Shown: positions 10,401-18,157, numbered from the stretch's first letter. The stretch is DNA of 64,000 bases from Massilia timonae CCUG 45783 (GCF_000315425.1 NZ_JH992922.1:584873-648872); one strand, 5' to 3'. Notes: generated by a model not told the origin, from the sequence alone. Program-made: numbers and translations.

Positions 10401-12587
10401 GCGCCCGAGGCGGCGCGCTTCCTGCCAGGCGGCGCGCAAGGCGCGATGGCGGCGCAGCGCGTGTTCGCCATAACTGCCCGGATGCGCGGCATCCAGCCGC
10501 AGGTCGCTCACGCGCGCGGCGCGCAGGCGGTCTTCCTCGACCGCGCCGGGTTGCGCCCGCCCCTCGTCGCGCAGCTCGAGACCCATCGCGCGGCGCCAGG
10601 CATCGACGTCATAGATCGCGGCCCAGCCGTGGCCACCGTCGGGCCACAGGCGCTGGTAGCGCACGGCGTCCCGGCCCGGCAAGGCGGTCGTGATTTGCGG
10701 CAGCAGCATGGCATGGCCTTCCAGCACCCGCCCCGCTTCGTCCTGCAGCGCCCGGTGCAGCGGGTGCGCCATCGCCGCCACCAGGCCGCGCGCGGCGTCG
10801 CGCGGCAGGCCGGTATCGGCGTCGAGCGCGATCACATAGCGCATCTCGGCCGCGGCGCCGAGATTGCCGGCCGCGTGCGCGAAGCGGTCGCGCATGCCGC
10901 ACAGCCAGGCATTCAGGTCGGTCAGCTGGCCGCGCCGCCGTTCGCGGCCGATCCAGGCCTGCTGGTCTTCGCTCCAGGCGCGCGCACGCGCCAGCAGCAT
11001 GAAGGGGCCGTCTCGTTCGCCGCCGTGCTTGCGGTTGAGCGCCTCGATCGCGGCGCCCGCCTGGGCCAACAGGGCGGCGTCCAGAGGCAGCGTCGCTTCA
11101 GGCGCGTCGGGCAGGTCGAGCAGCAGGCAGAAGCGCAGGCGCGGATCGCGGTTGCCGAGGTAGCGCACTTCGAGGTCTTCGCACAGCGCCGCGAGCTGCG
11201 CGGCGTCGGCCGGCTGCGCCGACACGGCCACCAGCGTGCGTGCATCGTCAGGAATGCCGGCCGCCACATCGATGCGCGGCGTGGCCTGGGGCCGGACCAG
11301 CCAGCGCCCGGCCATGCCCATCAGGGTGCGCGCCAGGGCGCCGGCAACCGGCAGCGCCAGGATGCCCATCAGGACCAGCAGCAGCGACCCGGCCCCGCCC
11401 TGCCAGGCATGGACCAGGCCCGCGCCCGTGAACAGCAGGGCCAGCGCCGCCGTGGCGCCCGTCTGCATGCCGGGGGAAGCGCCCTGCAATGCGGCGCGAA
11501 CGCGCGGCGCCCATCCGCGCCGTCCGCGCAGCCTGGCCTCGAGCGTCGCCAGGCCAGGGCCGGCCAGGTAGTGGCCCACGTGGCGGATGCGCATATCGAG
11601 CCCGCCCTCGCCCGGCGCGCGATGGACGCCGGCCAGCGCGATCGCTTCTTGCGCCACCGCGGCTTCGCTCACGCCGAGGGAATGCGCCAGGCGCGCGACC
11701 GTGTGGCGGTAGCGGTCGCGCGTGGCGCCGTCCATGCGCGCATAACTGCCGTCAGGATCGTCGCGCAGCAGCGCGTCGACCACGCCCAGGCGCTCGGCGA
11801 AGGCGCGCCAGTCGACGCCGCCCAGCGCGCGCAGGCTGGCCAGGGCGTTGCCGGCGGCGACGGCGTCCTGCGCCTGGCTGCTCCTCTCGTCCTGCGTCAG
11901 CCCGGCGATGCTGCCCTGGCCATCGGCCAGGCGCGCATCGATCCAGTCCAGTACCTGGGCCAGCGGCGCGCCGCGGCCCTGCAGGCGGCGCGCCAGTTCG
12001 ACGATGAAAGCGCCGTTGTCCGCGTCTGCGCTGCGCGCCATGTCGGCGAACAGCAGCACCAGGTCGCCCGGGCGGGCCTCGGCGGTGTCGAGGAAGCGCG
12101 CGGCCCAGGCGGCGGCGCGCTCGCGGCCGGCGCAGGCATGCGCGGTGCGCGCGGCCAGCGCGGCCAGCCGGTCGATCAGCGCGAGACGCAGCAGCGCGGG
12201 CAGCGCATCGAGTTCTGCGACGCGCAACGGCGCGTGTTCCTGGCCCGCGGTGAGGACGCGCGCCAGTTCTTCGATGTCGACGACGCCGTCGGCGCGCGCC
12301 ACCGTATCGAGCGCCAGGCCCCAGGCGCGCGCGGCGCCGTCCTGGGCGGCGATCTGCCGCGATTGCGCGCGCGCCAGCCGCAGCTGGGTGTCGAGCAGGT
12401 GGTAGCCGTCGAGCAGGCGCGCGCCGGCGGGAGGCAGGTCGATCCCGGCGCGCATGGCGCGGTCGAGCGTTTCGCAGGAACGAACGATGCCCTCCGCATT
12501 CGCGGCCAGCAGCGGCACGGAGGCGGCGGCGGCGGCGCCATGTGGCGCATGCTGCCCCGCGGGCATCTTGTCGTTCTCAACTTTCAA
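4485..12587 (-). CDS. Cyclic beta-1,2-glucan synthase (NdvB/ChvB)-like giant membrane protein, divergent
   Basis: A 2700-residue protein with the domain order of NdvB-type proteins: N-terminal region, transmembrane segments near residues 370-430, a GT84-like region with D589-A-D591-T, a second membrane cluster around 760-920, a glycoamylase-like domain (WGYTESGCN, Glu1354), then two GH94/GH36-type beta-sandwich and alpha/alpha-barrel regions with LWLPYAL near residue 2345. Canonical family members make periplasmic cyclic glucan. Here several motifs I expect are absent or altered: the GT84 FGEGSFTGKGIYDVD box is reduced to AAIYDVD, the SHDLLEG acid motif is missing, and the phosphorylase VQHWWHP motif is missing. 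It is very alanine-rich. Start: TTG at 12587 has GAGG six bases upstream; an ATG at 12566 is the alternative. Catalytic competence is doubtful. Confidence 0.8.
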   Translation of the reverse strand: MKVENDKMPAGQHAPHGAAAAASVPLLAANAEGIVRSCETLDRAMRAGIDLPPAGARLLDGYHLLDTQLRLARAQSRQIAAQDGAARAWGLALDTVARADGVVDIEELARVLTAGQEHAPLRVAELDALPALLRLALIDRLAALAARTAHACAGRERAAAWAARFLDTAEARPGDLVLLFADMARSADADNGAFIVELARRLQGRGAPLAQVLDWIDARLADGQGSIAGLTQDERSSQAQDAVAAGNALASLRALGGVDWRAFAERLGVVDALLRDDPDGSYARMDGATRDRYRHTVARLAHSLGVSEAAVAQEAIALAGVHRAPGEGGLDMRIRHVGHYLAGPGLATLEARLRGRRGWAPRVRAALQGASPGMQTGATAALALLFTGAGLVHAWQGGAGSLLLVLMGILALPVAGALARTLMGMAGRWLVRPQATPRIDVAAGIPDDARTLVAVSAQPADAAQLAALCEDLEVRYLGNRDPRLRFCLLLDLPDAPEATLPLDAALLAQAGAAIEALNRKHGGERDGPFMLLARARAWSEDQQAWIGRERRRGQLTDLNAWLCGMRDRFAHAAGNLGAAAEMRYVIALDADTGLPRDAARGLVAAMAHPLHRALQDEAGRVLEGHAMLLPQITTALPGRDAVRYQRLWPDGGHGWAAIYDVDAWRRAMGLELRDEGRAQPGAVEEDRLRAARVSDLRLDAAHPGSYGEHALRRHRALRAAWQEARRLGRGAERLRAARVRRRLFDALAGSLAAPASIALLVLCWSLLAAPVFWTVAILAPLWLPALLDMLATLAGRAVDAPLRQHLDAWTRGARAALVRAALALAFLPHRAWLDADAVVRGLWRRDVSRRKLLELRPPALARPSSALENNWRTMWFAPLLAVGVAVLLTFANPYALFATAPLLLVWFLSPVLAWWVSQPARRGMRLAKGQTLFLRTLARRSWAFFEQHGAGRHGLAPEAVFDHSEPTVDERVSPAGMGATLLATLSARDFGYLPLGGLLARSEQALASMALLERWHGHPFQWYDGVTLAPLEPARVDTAASGGLALALRTFAAGLDEVPDRPIVDAAALDGIRVTLLVVREHAPPGLLPALDALGDALAPGRCRATDTLPGLADCLRTVAARAAELDAGLPEKANPADPALRAWTARLARQCAAQLDDLHALTPWTRAAQEYVLDAGLTRIPTLRELAALEPPGDNEGLAQLVAQGRDCARERMESIARLAAQARDAARVDFGALVDPSTGLLATGCQVREGRGGRLDGDSCDLLASEARMASFAAVAQDQLPQQHWWSLGRPLRMTGAGALLLSRAGALADYLAPQLVMPSWRDTLLDDAGRAVARLQAAHAKGRGLLWGYTESGCNAVDAAARYRIGRFGIDAAALRRRAADDLVAAPHGVALALSAAPALAAANLRRMAEQGLLGETGFHEALDYAPARLPQGERQAVVRAQLARHQATILLALARHLQGEPMQRRFARDPELRAALGLLQEAAPAAGAEPPLRIDAGVALDGVAAARPYARVLQPDASPLPEVQLLSNGRYHVVVDSAGAGASCWEGTVLTRVGAGESGPALHVRDTASGATWANVLLPGAPAPDEVEAVLAEGRASLRRMDHGIEMRTDAVVAPGDDVELRRIRIVNRASETLTLELTGCVALAGPPLEEGGRSSIRIEFDASADSLLCLTAPSAPVLVHRMTVRETAGQPSVETNRARFIGRGHELCRPQAVSQGGALPGLDPEPDEALLALRRSVTLAPQQEITVDLVLGAASSRALARELAARYGVAHEVDHAIEAAWTLAQAELRRAEIGEADAQLINRLAGCLLQPAPALRADPAVIARNLRGRADLQAYGVTGDLPLLLLQLGEGPDTGLARQLLQAHGYWRGHGLAVDLLVLCDSRAAREALMHLAAPLVDPSSFDQPGGLHLHLKEDVPHEDRILLRSAASVLLSGERGDLADQLRRAERAGSAAAAPFVAATPAQAWTAANPPSPATEALPDGREVVVRSGAGIAAPAAPWINLLANDAFGSIVSERGHAVSWSGERATRLTAGGEDEVAPQGGEAFYLRDEDSGAVWSPTPWPAPSPETYTTRHGIGYSIFEHRAHGIHSELRCFVAQDAPLKYSVLRLRNDSDAPRRLSATGYVEWLLDERHAAPGLQVVTGRDLASGALLARNVFGAGFHDKVAFFHVDAEQVAVTCDRQEFIGRSGAIARPVALGRAGLSGIAGAGFDPCAALQVGVTLAPGAECELVFVLGVAGPGSLDASAVVQRHGTAQAAAAAWQRLRDWWDHTLGAVTACTPEPGFDLRVNSWLPYQAIGAMMGENDPAARLQSALACVHARPELLREALLRAAPAFTTGAHVEDFLWLPYALTRYLAVTDDHALLAVRLSERDDLYQHCVHGLRGCLRFGPRGLPPAAGRLHEEGVAGRVESVRLGFFMVAVLQRFAEVADRRGDFGFATTCRGAALALGAQCEEHGWDGDWYRWTWLDSSTALGSIANAACRVELSTQCWALEAGAAQGPQALRAAVRRLRTGGALPRCDPPVDGEWSERVPSSPGQDHRATAWAAAGLARLGDAGHAWQLARMLDPTAHDDGPPYLMSGGLRTIAPHAGRAIGGVATPAAAWTWLLFVEALLGLERHGDALTLRPRLAPGWEGFGLRYRHRGAFYEITVRATEGPEEMLLDGQPCPDWTIMLRDDRRDHKVELRVARDPRAPEA

Positions 12588-12743
12588 CGGGAACCTCGGG
12601 ACGGAGGCGTGCGCGGCGGACCGCCGGAGGACGGGACACCCTAAGGTAATCAGGGCAAGAAACCAGACAAACGATGCTGGGCGCGCACGGCTGACTCCAT
12701 GCTAGGGAAAGGTACGAAAAGTTACCGTGCGCTGGCGTACACA

Positions 12744-12766
12744 CCGCCTGCCGAGCCGGCAGGCGG
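12744..12766. terminator. Perfect 10-bp inverted repeat between NdvB-like and desulfurase genes
   Basis: Arms CCGCCTGCCG and CGGCAGGCGG around a 3-base loop, 12 bases beyond the stop of the minus-strand desulfurase gene. No T-tract follows on either strand, so it may be an RNA-stabilising hairpin or a weak terminator. Confidence 0.5.
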
Positions 12767-12777
12767 CCGGGGAATCA

Positions 12778-14319
12778 TCAGACGGCGAGCGCGAAACCGC
12801 CGGCCAGCGAGCAGGCGCGCGGATGGCCCAGCGCGCGCAGGGTGCGCGCGGCACGGGCGCTGCGGGCGCCGCTGCGGCACACGAACAGCAAGGGACGGGC
12901 CTCGGCGCCCAGCCAGGCGGCGGCATGTTCCTTCACGCTCGCCAGCGGCACGTTGAGCGCCGTGCGGCCATGCAGTTCCACCTGGCCGGCGACGCAGTGC
13001 TCGCGCGCATCGCGCACGTCGACCACGATGGCGTCGGGATGGGCCGCCAGCCAGCCGCGGGCCGCGACGGCGTCGAGCTCCATGCCGGCGTCCAGCGCGG
13101 CGTCAGGCGGCGCCGCATCGGGCGCCGCCGCCGGCGCCGGCGGCATTGCCAGCGCCGCCCCGCAGCGCGCGATGCGTTCGCAGGCCAGCGCCAGCACGGC
13201 GTCGTCCAGCAGCGGCCCGATCGACAGGCGCACCGCCGACGCGCTGCGCCAGGCCGGCAAGCCCATCGCGTCGAGCACATGGCTCGGCGCCGCCTTCGAC
13301 GCGGCGCAGGCCGAGCCGGCGCTGACGCGCATGCCGGCGGCATCGAACAGGTCGAGCAACTCGGCGCTGGCGACGCCCGGGATCGAGAAATTGAGCGTGG
13401 TCGGCAAGGTGTGCGCCAGCGGCGCGTTGAACACGATGCCGGGAAAGGCGCGGGTCAAGGCCTCGGCCAGGCGCGCGCGGCAGGCTTGCAGCGCCTCGGC
13501 GGCATGGAAGGTGTCGCCGCGCTCCAGCGCTTCCAGCACCGCGCCCAGCGCCGCGATGCCGGCCATGTTCTCGGTGCCCGAGCGCCCATTGTCTTCCTGG
13601 CCGCCGCCGCAGATCAGCGGCGTGAACGGCGCGCCTTCGCGCACGTACAGCATGCCGATGCCCTTCGGCGCATGCAGCTTGTGGCCCGAGAACGGCGCGT
13701 AGTCGATGCGGCTGGCGCCCAGGTTCAAGGGCAGCTTGCCGAGCGCCTGCACGCAGTCGACCATCCACAGCGCCGGGCTGGCCGTTTCGATCAGCGCCGC
13801 CGCGATGCCGTCCAGGTCGGACACCACGCCGGTCTCGTTGTTGGCGGCCATGGTGCAGACAAAGGCGAGGCGCGGCGCCAGCGCGCGCAGCACGTCCAGG
13901 CGATGGCGGCCGTCGGCGTCGACCGGCAGCACGCGCAGTTCGAGGCCCGTGCCCAGCAGCCGGTTCCAGTGCGCCAGGCTTTCGGACACCGCCTTGTGCT
14001 CGGTGGCGCCAATCAGCACCACGTCCCCGCATGCTTCGCCGCGCGCGCGCCGTTCGCGCACCGCGCACAGCGCCGACAGCGCCGCGGTCTGGATGCCTTC
14101 GGTGGCGCCGCTGTTGAACATCAGCCGTCCGTTCGGGGCGCCCAGCACCCGCCGTGCGCAGGCGCGCGCGCCCTCGCGCAGCGCCCGGGCGCGCAGGCCG
14201 CTCGCATGGCTGCTGCTCGGATTACCGAAGCACTCCTGCAGCGCGGCCATGGCGGCAGCGGCGGCGGCAGGCAGCACCGGCGAAGTCGCGTTGGCGTCGA
14301 GGTAGATTTCGGTGATCAT
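12778..14319 (-). CDS. Cysteine desulfurase (NifS/IscS-like) fused to C-terminal rhodanese domain
   Basis: A 513-residue protein. Residues 1-390 form a class V aminotransferase fold: YLDANATSP start, H108 in ATEHK, D188/Q191 in the PLP pocket, Schiff-base Lys214 in SGHKLHAPKG, and catalytic Cys338 in SAGSAC. After an Ala/Pro-rich linker (about 392-412), residues 414-513 form a rhodanese domain with active-site Cys481 in the loop CRSGARSAR. The domain order suggests persulfide made on Cys338 is passed to Cys481 for export to a sulfur acceptor. It is divergent from an Lrp/DecR-like gene 152 bp away, which points to cysteine catabolism or detoxification rather than housekeeping Fe-S assembly (inference). 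Start ATG has only a weak ribosome site. Confidence 0.88.
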   Translation of the reverse strand: MITEIYLDANATSPVLPAAAAAAMAALQECFGNPSSSHASGLRARALREGARACARRVLGAPNGRLMFNSGATEGIQTAALSALCAVRERRARGEACGDVVLIGATEHKAVSESLAHWNRLLGTGLELRVLPVDADGRHRLDVLRALAPRLAFVCTMAANNETGVVSDLDGIAAALIETASPALWMVDCVQALGKLPLNLGASRIDYAPFSGHKLHAPKGIGMLYVREGAPFTPLICGGGQEDNGRSGTENMAGIAALGAVLEALERGDTFHAAEALQACRARLAEALTRAFPGIVFNAPLAHTLPTTLNFSIPGVASAELLDLFDAAGMRVSAGSACAASKAAPSHVLDAMGLPAWRSASAVRLSIGPLLDDAVLALACERIARCGAALAMPPAPAAAPDAAPPDAALDAGMELDAVAARGWLAAHPDAIVVDVRDAREHCVAGQVELHGRTALNVPLASVKEHAAAWLGAEARPLLFVCRSGARSARAARTLRALGHPRACSLAGGFALAV

Positions 14320-14436
14320 GGATTAGCTGCCAAAGACATAAAAAAAGGTGTCGCACAACACGTTATTGTCCAGTAATATGGTACGGAATTACGCCAATCG
14401 AAACGTCCCAAATTTCTCGATTTGTGGGCTGTTAAT

Positions 14437-14450
14437 AGAATAATTATTCT
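14437..14450. promoter_or_regulatory. Perfect 14-bp palindrome in divergent promoter region (candidate Lrp/DecR operator)
   Basis: AGAATAATTATTCT is its own reverse complement and lies 21 bp before the Lrp-type start codon in the A/T-rich 152-bp spacer (14320-14471) shared with the desulfurase-rhodanese gene. Lrp-family proteins bind A/T-rich palindromes near their own promoters; the role as operator is inferred from position. Confidence 0.5.
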
Positions 14451-14471
14451 TATAAACACGCTTTACGGAAT

Positions 14472-14957
14472 ATGAACTCACTCGACAAGTTTGATTGTGC
14501 GATTCTCGCCGCCTTGCAGGCGGATGCAACCCTTTCCATCTCGGGTCTGAGCGAAAAGGTCGGCCTTTCCAGCACGCCCTGCTGGAAACGCGTCAAGCGC
14601 CTCGAAGAAGAAGGCTATATCGAAAGCCGCGTCAGCATCGTCAACCGCGAAAAGGTCGGCCTGCCGGTCACCGTGTTCGTCAGCATCAAGACCACCGAGC
14701 ACGACGAGAAATGGCTGGCGCGCTTCGCCGCCGCCGTGGTCGCCCTGCCCGAAGTGCTGGAATTTCATCGCATGAGCGGCGACGTCGACTACCTGCTCAA
14801 GGTCGTCACCACCGACATCGCCGGCTACGACCGCTTCTATAAAAAGCTGATCAAGGCCGCGCGCCTGACCGGCGTGTCGTCCGCGTTTTCGATGGAACAG
14901 ATCAAGTCGACCACCGCCCTGCCGCTCGAGCTGATCTCGCACGGCGTGCCGGCCTGA
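14472..14957 (+). CDS. Lrp/AsnC-family regulator, DecR/CyuR (YbaO)-like
   Basis: A 161-residue protein of standard Lrp length: N-terminal winged helix (residues 1-60; LSEKVGLSSTPCWKRVKRLE) and C-terminal RAM ligand-binding domain (about 66-145; MSGDVDYLLKVVTTD). The STPCWKRVKRLE recognition helix, FVSIKT, and the tail SAFSMEQIKSTTALPLE closely follow E. coli DecR (YbaO), a cysteine-sensing activator, as I recall that sequence. The divergent neighbour is a cysteine-acting desulfurase, so it plausibly senses cysteine and controls that gene and itself. ACGGA lies just ahead of the ATG. Confidence 0.85.
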   Translation: MNSLDKFDCAILAALQADATLSISGLSEKVGLSSTPCWKRVKRLEEEGYIESRVSIVNREKVGLPVTVFVSIKTTEHDEKWLARFAAAVVALPEVLEFHRMSGDVDYLLKVVTTDIAGYDRFYKKLIKAARLTGVSSAFSMEQIKSTTALPLELISHGVPA

Positions 14958-15066
14958 GGTCGCTCCGAATCCATACGCCGGGTCTTTACGCTGTCGCTTA
15001 ACGCTTTCGCCGGCCGTGCGAATCGTGCGATGATGGCGGCCGTTGACATCAACGGAGACCAAGGGA

Positions 15067-16194
15067 ATGCGATCGAAAATAAAGATGGCGCCGCTGGCGC
15101 TGGCGGCGTTGTTCGCCGCTCAGGCAACCGCCGCGGAGCAAATCGTGAAGATCGGCGTGAGCGGCCCGCTGTCGGGTTCCAACGCCTTCGCCGGCAAGGA
15201 CAATGAGAACGGCGTGCGCCTCGCCATCGAGGAGCTCAACGCGCAGAAGATCCAGGTGGGCGGCAATGTGCTGCGCTTCGTGCTGCAGTCCGAAGACGAT
15301 GCGGGCGACCCGAAACAGGGCGTGACGGTGGCCCAGAAATTCGCCGATTCCGGCGTCAAGTACGTGCTCGGCCCGTACAACTCGGGCGTGGCGATTCCCG
15401 CCTCGCGCGTCTACAACGACAACGGCATCCTGATGTCGACCGTCGGCACCAATCCCAAGATCACGGCCGCCGGCTATCCGACGGTGTTCCGCATCGTGGC
15501 CAGCGACACCCAGGTGGGCGCCTCGGTCGCCGGCTATGCGGCCAAGGAGCTCAAGGTCAAGAACGTCGGCGTGATCGACGACCGCACCGCGTTCGGCCAG
15601 GGCATCGCGATGGAGTTCAAGCGCCAAGCGCAAAAGGCCGGCATCAAGGTCGCGGGCCACGAATTCACCAACGACAAGGCGAGCGACTTCGCCGCCATCC
15701 TGACCTCGCTGCGCGCCAAGAAGGTGGACGCGATCTTCTTCGGCGGCTACGCCCCGCAAGGCGCCCCGATGGCGCGCCAGATGAAGCAGCTGGGCCTGAA
15801 CGTGCCGCTGCTGGGCGGCGACACCCTGTGCAGCCCCGAGATGGCCCGGCTGGGCGGCGAGGCGGTCGGCGAGAACGTGCGCTGCGCGCAGGCCGGCGCC
15901 ATCGTCGCCAAGCAGCCGGGCGGCCCGGCCTTCCTGGCCAGCTACAAGAAGCGCTTCGGCCGCGATCCGGACGTCTACGCGCCGTCGTTCTACGACCAGA
16001 CCAAGTTCATCGCCCAGGCGATCCAGCAGGCGAAGTCGGTCGACGCCAAGCAGGTCGGCGCCGCGATGCACGCGATCAGCTACCAGGGCGTGGTCGGCGC
16101 TTACGGCTACGACGCCAAGGGCAACCTCAAGAAGACGGCGGTGACGGTGTACACCTTCAAGAACGGCGCGTTGACGCCGCTGGCCAGCTACTGA
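15067..16194 (+). CDS. Branched-chain amino acid ABC transporter substrate-binding protein (LivJ/LivK-like)
   Basis: A 375-residue periplasmic binding protein (Peripla_BP_6 family) with an N-terminal signal peptide ending near ATAAEQ. Family landmarks: IVKIGVSGPLSG at the mature start, GPYNSGVAIPASRVY, and YDQTKFIAQAIQ near the end. It would capture a small amino acid-like ligand for a membrane permease, but no permease or ATPase gene is adjacent, so it is an orphan. I chose the ATG at 15067, which has GGAG nine bases upstream and gives a proper signal peptide; a TTG at 15043 is in frame but unsupported. The DUF885 peptidase gene begins 16 bp downstream. Confidence 0.88.
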   Translation: MRSKIKMAPLALAALFAAQATAAEQIVKIGVSGPLSGSNAFAGKDNENGVRLAIEELNAQKIQVGGNVLRFVLQSEDDAGDPKQGVTVAQKFADSGVKYVLGPYNSGVAIPASRVYNDNGILMSTVGTNPKITAAGYPTVFRIVASDTQVGASVAGYAAKELKVKNVGVIDDRTAFGQGIAMEFKRQAQKAGIKVAGHEFTNDKASDFAAILTSLRAKKVDAIFFGGYAPQGAPMARQMKQLGLNVPLLGGDTLCSPEMARLGGEAVGENVRCAQAGAIVAKQPGGPAFLASYKKRFGRDPDVYAPSFYDQTKFIAQAIQQAKSVDAKQVGAAMHAISYQGVVGAYGYDAKGNLKKTAVTVYTFKNGALTPLASY

Positions 16195-16210
16195 CCCAAC
16201 AAGGAAAAAA

Positions 16211-18019
16211 ATGAGAGAGAACTTCAGGCTCGGCGCGCTGGCGATTGGCGCCCTGCTCGCCTGCGCATCCGTCCAGGCCGCGCCGGCGCCCGACACCGCG
16301 CCCGCCAAGCAGAAGGTCGCCACGACCGAAGCCGGCAAGGCGATCAACAAGCTGGTCGACGAATACTACGAGGCCTATGCCCGCTTCGAGCCGGTGTGGG
16401 CGACCGAGAGCGGCGACGGCCGCTTCTTCGACCAGCTCGGCCTGTCGATCGCGCCGAAGAACCGCGACGCGCAGTTTGCGCTGTACCGCGGCTACCTGAA
16501 GCGCCTGGCCACCATCCCGCGCGAGCGCCTGAATGCGCACGAGCAGGCCAGCTACGACATCGTCAAGTTCGAGCTCGAGACCGCGCTGCGCCTGGGCGCC
16601 TTCCCCGAGCACCTGCTGCCGATGGACCAGATGTTCAATATGCCGGCCTTCATCGCGAACTACGCCGGCGGCGAAGGCGCGCAGCCGTTCGCCACGCCGA
16701 AGGACTATCGCAATTACCTGAACCGCCTCGACCAGATGGTCGCCTACATCGACCAGTCGATCGCGAACATGCGCGAAGGCGTCGAGCGCGGCATCGTGCA
16801 TCCGCGCCAGCCGATCCAGTCGCTGCTGCCGCAGCTCAAGCAGCTGCAGGCCAAGAGCGCGGAAGCCAGCATCTTCTATACCCCGATCAAGAAGCTGCCA
16901 CAAGGTTTCTCGGCCGCCGACAAGCGCAGCCTGCTTGACGCCTATCGCACGACGGTCGGCAAGCTCAATCCGGCGCTGGACCGCCTGGCCAGCTATGTCG
17001 AGAAGGAATACCTGCCGAAGACCCGCACCAGCGCCGGCTGGAACGCGCTGCCGAACGGCGCCGAGTGGTACAAGGCGCGCGTGGCGGCGATGACCACCAC
17101 CGCCATGACGCCCGAGCAGATCCATGCGATCGGCCTGAAGGAAGTAGCGCGCATCCAGGGCGAATACGGCAAGATCGGCCCCAAGATGGGCTACGACGGT
17201 CCGGCCGCCGGCCTGCCGAAGTGGGTGTCCGAGCAGCCGAAGTACAAGCCGTTCACCACGGACCAGCAGGTGATCGAGGTGTTCCAGAAGCTGGACACGC
17301 AAGTGCGCGCCAAGCTGCCGGCCCTGTTCACCCTGATGCCGAAGGCGCCGCTGGAAGTGCGGCTGGAGCCTGAACTGACGCGCGAAACCGCATCGGACCA
17401 TTATTCGGCGCCGGCGGCGGACGGCTCGCGTCCGGGCGTGTTCTGGTCGGTGGTGAACGACCCGACCAAGTATGGCCGCACCGGCATGGTCACGCTGTAC
17501 CTGCATGAAGGCCAGCCGGGCCACCACTTCCACATCGCGCTGCTGCAGGAACTGGGCCTGCCGAACTTCCGCAAGTTCGGCGGCAACACCGCCTTCACCG
17601 AAGGCTGGGCGCTGTATGCCGAGACCCTGGGCAAGGAGATGGGCCTGTTCGAGAAACCGGAAGACTATTTCGGCCACCTGAACGACGAGATGCTGCGCGC
17701 CGCGCGCCTGGTGGTCGACACCGGCATGCACAGCAAGGGCTGGAGCCGCGACCAGGCGATCAAGTACTTCCGCGACACGCTGGGTTACTCGGAGCTGGAA
17801 GCGCGCGCCCAGATCGAGCGCTATATGGTGATGCCGGGCCAGGCGCTGGCGTACAAGATCGGTTCGCTGAAGATCATGGAACTGCGCCAGCGTGCGCAGG
17901 CGGCGCTGGGCGACAAGTTCAGCCTGCCGAAATTCCACGAGGTCGTGCTGGACGAAGGCACCTTGCCGCTGGCGGTGCTGGAGGCGAAGGTCGATCGCTG
18001 GATCGCGGCGTCGAAGTAA
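16211..18019 (+). CDS. DUF885 family secreted zinc metallopeptidase
   Basis: A 602-residue protein with a signal peptide (cleavage near VQAAPA) and the DUF885 hallmark H432-E-G-Q-P-G-H-H439, a variant HExxH-type zinc site, followed by AFTEGWALYAETLG that supplies the third ligand. Length and the C-terminal segment (YMVMPGQALAYKIG) match the family. It probably cleaves peptides in the periplasm or outside; the substrate is not known. AAGGA lies five bases before the ATG, and the gene starts only 16 bp after the binding-protein gene, so co-expression is likely and could couple peptide cleavage to amino-acid capture (inference). Confidence 0.85.
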   Translation: MRENFRLGALAIGALLACASVQAAPAPDTAPAKQKVATTEAGKAINKLVDEYYEAYARFEPVWATESGDGRFFDQLGLSIAPKNRDAQFALYRGYLKRLATIPRERLNAHEQASYDIVKFELETALRLGAFPEHLLPMDQMFNMPAFIANYAGGEGAQPFATPKDYRNYLNRLDQMVAYIDQSIANMREGVERGIVHPRQPIQSLLPQLKQLQAKSAEASIFYTPIKKLPQGFSAADKRSLLDAYRTTVGKLNPALDRLASYVEKEYLPKTRTSAGWNALPNGAEWYKARVAAMTTTAMTPEQIHAIGLKEVARIQGEYGKIGPKMGYDGPAAGLPKWVSEQPKYKPFTTDQQVIEVFQKLDTQVRAKLPALFTLMPKAPLEVRLEPELTRETASDHYSAPAADGSRPGVFWSVVNDPTKYGRTGMVTLYLHEGQPGHHFHIALLQELGLPNFRKFGGNTAFTEGWALYAETLGKEMGLFEKPEDYFGHLNDEMLRAARLVVDTGMHSKGWSRDQAIKYFRDTLGYSELEARAQIERYMVMPGQALAYKIGSLKIMELRQRAQAALGDKFSLPKFHEVVLDEGTLPLAVLEAKVDRWIAASK

Positions 18020-18050
18020 GCGCTGTCACGCTACCAGCTCACAAAACCAA

Positions 18051-18157
18051 CGTCGTCCCCGCGCAGGCGGGGACCCAAGTCCTCAGAGCCGCCGGTCACG
18101 TTCAAACGCATCGATAACGCTGGCAAGCTTGGGTTCCCGCCTTCGCGGGAACGACGG
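18051..18157. repeat. REP-type repeat pair (inverted REPs, REPIN-like)
   Basis: Two inverted copies of a roughly 29-base unit at 18051-18079 and 18128-18157. Each copy contains its own small palindrome (TCCCCGC-GCAG-GCGGGGA and TTCCCGC-CTTC-GCGGGAA) flanked by CGTCG on one side and CCCAAG on the other. It fills the gap between the convergent DUF885 and M14 genes. A closely related pair lies in the rpoB-rpoC spacer. Confidence 0.8.
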
